Shown here: one piece after another, positions 59,082 to 64,000 of the stretch
Numbering within the stretch: the stretch's first letter is position 1
Layout: each line of letters begins with the position of its first letter
Notes under the pieces: model-generated
What the model saw: the letters and a program-made list of their open reading frames with translations, nothing else
The model's database searches: none
Told to the model about the DNA's origin: nothing
Translations under genes and position numbers: made by a program
NCBI GenBank assembly: GCA_963969395.1
Contig: OZ017795.1
Coordinates: forward strand, 20,999,063-21,063,062
Direction of reading: 5' to 3'
Length of the DNA stretch: 64,000 nt
Origin: Pseudoscleropodium purum
Lineage: Eukaryota > Streptophyta > Bryopsida > Hypnales > Brachytheciaceae

Positions 59082-62000
59082 TCACAGTGTGTGATAGCGG
59101 GCAATAACATCTTCCACCGTTGCAAACGCAGAATCGAAGGACGCCATCTCCATGCCATGCTGAAAATACTGGTGCAAGTAAGCTCGAGAGGCAAACATCT
59201 CATAAGCCCTTGAAAGAGCCCTGAACGTGCACATGACGGAGGATTGGCAGTTGCTCAGCAAACCGGCCGAAATTTCGTACTTGCCCAGCTTGGCGGGGGT
59301 GACGGCCACACTCAAGGGTTCCACTGACCAGATAGGGTAGAGGCTCTCGTGCTCAAATCCGCTCACGTCTGCATTGTGGCTTCCCGTTCCCCGCAACACC
59401 AACAAGTTGGCCAGGCAGCGGTTCACAGTGCGGGTGCCTTTGAATCGTGAGGCGCTCGTGGAGGTTCCTTGATGAGGTAATGTCACGTTCCAGTCCATGT
59501 CAAAGTCTCCCAGAGCACCAGTAACAAGCATTTGCTGCAACTGCTTGGTTTGTGCTCCCCAGTTGAAGGTGGTGAAGTTCAAGGACTTCGGTGAAATCTG
59601 CAAAGTTGAAACACGGATGCGCAGAGAGTTCAGTTATCTTAAACCCTCAGAGCTCCGATGTCCATATTTTGGATGATGAAAAGAGTGCTTCGGGAAGTTG
59701 TTTCGTCCAAAAAAACTTCTCATGCATCCAAAGCACTGCTTGAATCTTTAAAAGCTAATCTTTATTTACGACCAATTTGATGATATTGAGGGAAACAATA
59801 GACGGAGTATTTGTAAAAAGTGCAAAAATTCAAAGAAGGACTCGGGCTTGAATAGGTTAAAGTATGAACCCAGTTGCGTGAGGGTGCTCTTCTTGTGGGC
59901 TGAAAACTTACCCATTTACAACACAAGTGTCATTCACTCACGACTTGTAAGAAATGAAATCAACTTCGTGGTTCTATCACTGTCAAAGATGCTTCCAAAA
60001 GGTAAATTATAGATGCAGCACTCATAGCTCGAGGGAAGTCTAGCCTCGTCATTAGGTCCTACAACTTCAGAATTCAACAACTCAGAACTTATTCATACAG
60101 TAGCTAAATAATACATATGCTAGCACATGGAAAATCCTCTCAAAAATCGTGACAAGAATACTCCCACAAGATCAAAAACAAATAAAAACGTTCCCAACTT
60201 GAAAGCCCCGGGAATATGTTCCCCACACCTCAGGAGATAATGATGTGCAGAGAATAGGAGATGATAATGATGAGTAAGATGACATGCCTGTGGAGTAAAC
60301 CTCAAAGACAACATGCGATACCCAGGATGAGCACACAATTTGGACACCAAGTCAGAGAGTAAGCGCACAGGCATTCCAGTTCCACAGATACCGCCCTTCG
60401 CATAAAAATCCTCCTTGTCATGTAAAACCCTGTCCCGTGCAGCTGTTTTGCGATGAGCCTCAGAAGAAGAGTCCACTGACCGCCACGAGGCAGGGAGGAA
60501 TATGGAGGCTAAGGAATGAGCGACTACATCATTCATGTCATCAAACGACGGCCTTGGAATGCCGAGAGTTTTCCTGCAAATCGAAGACAGGGACTCGTTC
60601 TGCGAGATGATGATGCCGTCGGCCGACTCTTGCAGCTTCGCCAGTGTGAGCAGCGCATTGTAGTTCTGCACAATCACTTCCCCGCTTTCGTATGGCCAGA
60701 TGCAGTGGCTCAGAGTACATGCGGAGGGGTATTCGTCCTTCAGCAACTCCATCACGTATGCTCCTGTATGCGCAAGGAAGGGCACAAGGTTATGGCTCCA
60801 TTGCAAAAGAAAGAAGTATGTGCTGGGCGACCATTCAATCTTAACCCCTAAAGAACCAAGATCTTGAAATGACCACTGTAATTCATATGGGGTAAAATTT
60901 TATGTATCCCCAGAGTCAGAGAAAAACATTGCATGTGTTAGGCCCCAAATAAATAAATTGAACGAAAGAAAGGTGCACATATGACCTACTCAAGACTGCG
61001 ACAGGAAACGAGGCCCAAGTGAGGCTTCTTAGTCCTTCAAGGGGGGTACCCGAGAAATCTACATCTAAACTTCCGAGAGTGGAAATTGATTTCAGCATCA
61101 ATACATGCCACATGAACCCCGGAGGAAAGTGGAGCTTACCGAGGCCGGAACCAGTGCCACCAGCCATGCTCTGTGCTGTTAGAAAGCCACCAAACAAATC
61201 ACAAGCCTCAACCTGAAAAAAAAAACATCCTCGGATAAGCAGAAGATGCAGGTCTGCAGAGCCCAACCGCGCTGGCACCTCTCTCCGAAATTTTGGATGA
61301 TATCAGGACAGTCATGGACACAAATCAACATCCTCGAAAATTCTTGACAGCAGCAACTGTGAGCATCTTTGTTCGGTTGCTTCAATCATGTTCGTTTTGG
61401 CATCGGCTCTACGTTTTACCTCGTATGACTATATGCAATTGCCGTTGAACCAGCACAAGTTGAGCAATTACGGACAGGACGTTGAATTACATTACGCTTT
61501 CACATAAAAAAAAAGCTGGTCTACATGATCTGGCTAAATTGCGTGAACGATTTCAAGGATCACGAGTTGTATAATCCACAAGTGCATTCTGAAGTTAATT
61601 GCCTACCTCAAGGCGTATAACATTCGAGATTGCCTCACGGCATCGAGGCCCATGGACATAGAACCCCCGTGCCCAGTTGTTACCAGACCCACTATCTTGC
61701 GTGATCTGACGATCTGAGCAAAATTTCCAAGCTGTTGCGCTGTTTTTATGATGCTGTGCTGCTGCGCGTTTGATTGCTGCCGAGATTACCTTCATGACAT
61801 TGTTCCACATCACAAATCAAGCATGAACACTTCGTAAATCAAAATAGACTCGTATCAAAATGATTGAGGGCGAAGTACTAATTTTTTTTTGGACTACCAG
61901 CACCACAACAAAAATCAATCCATGCACCTTCGGTTCCATGTCAATGAGAACGGCGCGCGCTACTCGACTCCCTTTGGCGCAGTCTCTGAAAAATCCGGTG

Positions 62001-62128
62001 GTCTCTTCTGCTGCAGGAGCCAAGTCAGCGAGAGCAGAGAAGAAGGCCGTGTAAAGTTGATTCCCTCCCTGGCCCAGTTGCACCACCACACAGGACGCAG
62101 ATGAGGATCCCATTTGCATCTTCTTCAC
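59082..62128 (-). CDS. TUBD1: delta-tubulin (482 aa)
   Basis: Exons in transcript order: 62128-61928, 61789-61607, 61212-61140, 60763-60288, 59597-59082. Phases close to 1449 bases. Delta-tubulin is needed for triplet microtubules of centrioles and basal bodies, and in plants it is kept where sperm are flagellated. Family landmarks: VVQLGQGGNQL at the N-terminus, RAVLIDMEPKV, GSGNNWARGFYVHGPR, the nucleotide-binding MAGGTGSGLG, IWPYESGEVIVQNYN, HPGYRMLSLRFTPQ, TTFNW and MFASRAYLHQY near the end. Exon 4 joins exon 5 through a GC donor (CAG then GCATGT at 60287-60286); homology fixes the junction at TPQ/ISPKS without a gap. Exon 2 uses an AAG acceptor. Three Met codons open exon 1 (positions 1, 4, 6); the first is taken here. 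An insert of about 35 residues (SVDSSSEAHRK...AKGGICG) makes it longer than the animal protein. Confidence 0.93.
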
Positions 62129-62370
62129 TCAAGATATGTTAATCTCGCAGACGTTCAACGTCTTCACCTCCTTGGAATGAACAGACTCTTACAACAAGCC
62201 CCTTTCAGGCTGTTGAACGAAGGAAATAGGTGGAGTATGAACATACAATGTACAAATTAGCACGAGTCTTTCTCTGTCTTCGTCTTGAACTTCTTGGCAC
62301 TATCACCTCAGTATAGGCATCAGCCTGCTCTGCCGAAACCAATTGACACCTGGAAAGCTAAGCTGAAATT
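62129..62370. promoter_or_regulatory. probable promoter and leader of delta-tubulin
   Basis: A short interval upstream of the delta-tubulin start on the minus strand, bounded by an open region at 62371. No specific element could be picked. Confidence 0.3.
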
Positions 62371-63300
62371 TCAAACCAGATAAGAATCGGGCTCACAGTC
62401 AATCAATGCAACAGAAAGAAGATCCTTGACACACCACCTTGCAAGCCAAGAGAGCAAGCTAGGGATGCAACACATACGCTGCAGGGAAAGGAGCCCCAGA
62501 TCATGCCTCTTCCCAGATTGCCAAGGAGCACTAAGTGACCAGCAGAACGATGTATCACATTCTGAAAAGATGTCCAGAAACAGAACCCTCATTCTTGAGG
62601 TTTTCCATCCTTGAGATTTTCCAAGAAGAAGGTGAGTGAGCTCTTCCTCTCGCCCAAGCAAAGTTTGGTAAAATTCTGTCACTTCTTTGATAAACCCCAA
62701 GAAGAACACTCCCAAGCACAAAACTCCATCTCGGGTCGCACACCGTACCACTTCCGCAACGGGAGCACCAAATGGACCCGGGAGGCCTTTCCATTCTTTT
62801 ATCTTCACATGGATCAAACGCGTGAATGAGATCGTGGACAATGTTGTCTGATGCCTTGAGCACGAGGAAAACCTCTCCAAAGCACTGGCACTTCGTGCTC
62901 CCTGCATTAGAATTCGATGGTGCTTATTAGCAAACGTTTTCAGTGAAAGCCTTGAATAAAAAGAAAGGCAACCTAATTTGAACATGTCAAATAACAGGTA
63001 ATTTGAAAACGGGTGTGCTTTAGAAGAACATATCACATGATAAATTACTCTTGGAGAGCATGTCGAAAAAAATGCGAGCTGAGGTACTTGTGAAAAGTCA
63101 CCTGTGGTTGCAATCCAGGCTGTGTCCTCGGATTCCTCCGGGACCGAAACCATGTGAGTCCGCATTGACGGAGTTCGAAATTTGGGAAACCATTCCTGTA
63201 TCTGACGCCGCAAACGTCTGGTTCTTCATCCTTAAACGCAAAAGGAAAAAAACAAAACAGGGAAGTCCAATCCTGCTTCGCCTCTAGCATCTCTGCTTAA
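62371..63300 (-). other. unidentified, probably coding minus-strand region
   Basis: A GC-richer region with unusually long open frames on the minus strand. One frame is open for 280 codons (63213-62371). A second (62900-62555) is open in another phase. A donor (ACCACAG then GTGACT, about 63100) and an acceptor (CTAATGCAG, ending 62902) would remove an AT-rich piece and join frame one to frame two in phase. The second exon then reads LKASDNIVHDLIHAFDPC, which resembles the metal-binding H-E-L-I-H-A-(F/Y)-D-x-C region of ATP23 mitochondrial proteases, but with Asp in place of the catalytic Glu and no similarity after it. I do not assign a function. It may be a fragment or a coincidence. Confidence 0.3.
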
Positions 63301-63773
63301 TCCCTAATGGCCATGAATCAACATGTGCTCAATCCTCTTCTGCCTATAATACCTCCTCTTAAACCCTAAAGTTGATGAATAAACATGTGACCCTTCTGAA
63401 GATTCACCCGAGTGCCAGTTTCTGAAGGGATGTCAGAGCCCATCTCTCAGAATCTTGTTCCATCTTTTAAAACCAAAAAAGGGAATGAATACTTTGGAGA
63501 TAGAAGAATCACATTGTCTCCAATTTGGTAACCAACGGAACCTTGCAGCAGGAATTGCGATTTGCCAATAGACTTGAGTGATCTGACACCCCCTAATGTC
63601 GTCTTTTATAATTATTATTTTCCTTTCCAAATAAAAGACTTTGTTTCTCATCAAAGTGACAGGGTTTAGAATGTCTTGGAATTCGGGATATTGATTTCTA
63701 ACCTAGGTATCTCGAGTGTGGCTCGGTCTAAGTTATAGCACGAGTGGATGTTTGAAGATGCCCGGTTATCGTG

Positions 63774-63877
63774 TCAGATTGTTTCTGCATGCAGTTGGCT
63801 CATGATTCCTTCTGAGGTCATGGGCTCGTCAAGGACCAGGCAAACAGAAACATTCTGTCTCGGAGGCAGTACTGGTA
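63774..63877 (-). CDS. possible C-terminal exon of an unidentified gene
   Basis: On the minus strand an acceptor (TTGATTACAG) ends at 63878 and is followed by an open frame VLPPRQNVSVCLVLDEPM and TSEGIMSQLHAETI, then TGA at 63776-63774. The composition looks coding. The upstream exon would lie beyond the right edge of the window. No family is recognised. Confidence 0.25.
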
Positions 63878-64000
63878 CTGTAATCAATCCAGAAAACATT
63901 CGAGAATTTCACCGAATTCACAATGAGCGCAACCGATTTTCAATAGTTTATTTCACTTGAACACAAAAAGACGAACAGCCCAAAGAATTTAAAATATTTT

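Noticed and set aside
60516..60851. 111-codon plus-strand frame
   Set aside because: Antisense to delta-tubulin exon 4.
1..64000. CRISPR arrays, bacterial operons or organellar gene clusters
   Set aside because: Direct repeats found are transposon or satellite units without spacers; genes have spliceosomal introns; no organellar rRNA, tRNA or protein genes were recognised.

Overview
The window looks like nuclear DNA of a land plant, most likely a seed-free plant such as a moss or liverwort. It has small spliced genes in a very AT-rich, transposon-filled background. It carries a delta-tubulin gene, a gene kept by lineages that build basal bodies for motile sperm. Plant-type TTTAGGG telomere words sit inside introns, and the enzyme families (PL1 pectate lyase, low-molecular-weight purple acid phosphatase, ALKBH8/TRM9-type RRM protein) are those of streptophytes. 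The species itself cannot be named from the sequence.

Four genes can be modelled with closed reading frames and consistent intron phases. (1) 8555-11264 (+) encodes an unrecognised 318-residue protein made of a tandemly duplicated exon. (2) 13067-16682 (-) encodes a secreted pectate lyase of 534 residues in six exons, with an unusual acidic N-terminal stretch. (3) 54559-57952 (+) encodes a membrane-anchored purple acid phosphatase of 373 residues in eight exons, with several candidate phosphate-starvation sites upstream. (4) 59082-62128 (-) encodes delta-tubulin of 482 residues in five exons, one intron being GC-AG. Genes 3 and 4 converge, about 1.1 kb apart. No shared pathway links the four; they look like independent housekeeping, cell-wall and nutrition genes.

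The left 8 kb holds a decayed protein-kinase-like reading frame (about 1880-3310), a tRNA-derived SINE candidate, a five-unit array with a 180-base period, and a cluster of small inverted-repeat elements (6.8-7.7 kb). The centre (17-52 kb) is nearly gene-free. It contains a 3.2-kb Tc1-like DD34E transposon with subterminal tandem repeats (26347-29584), a trace of a P-element-like transposase near 20 kb, several MITE families with two or three copies each, and diverged repeats of no known class. At 31-33 kb, broken pieces of at least two unrelated genes (NOP14 and ALKBH8 homologues) lie on the same strand, which suggests gene-fragment capture or a dying locus. A GC-rich island at 43.5-45.4 kb looks like a promoter and leader without a recognisable coding region.

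The right end (62.1-64 kb) is GC-richer and probably holds parts of one or two more minus-strand genes that I cannot identify with confidence.
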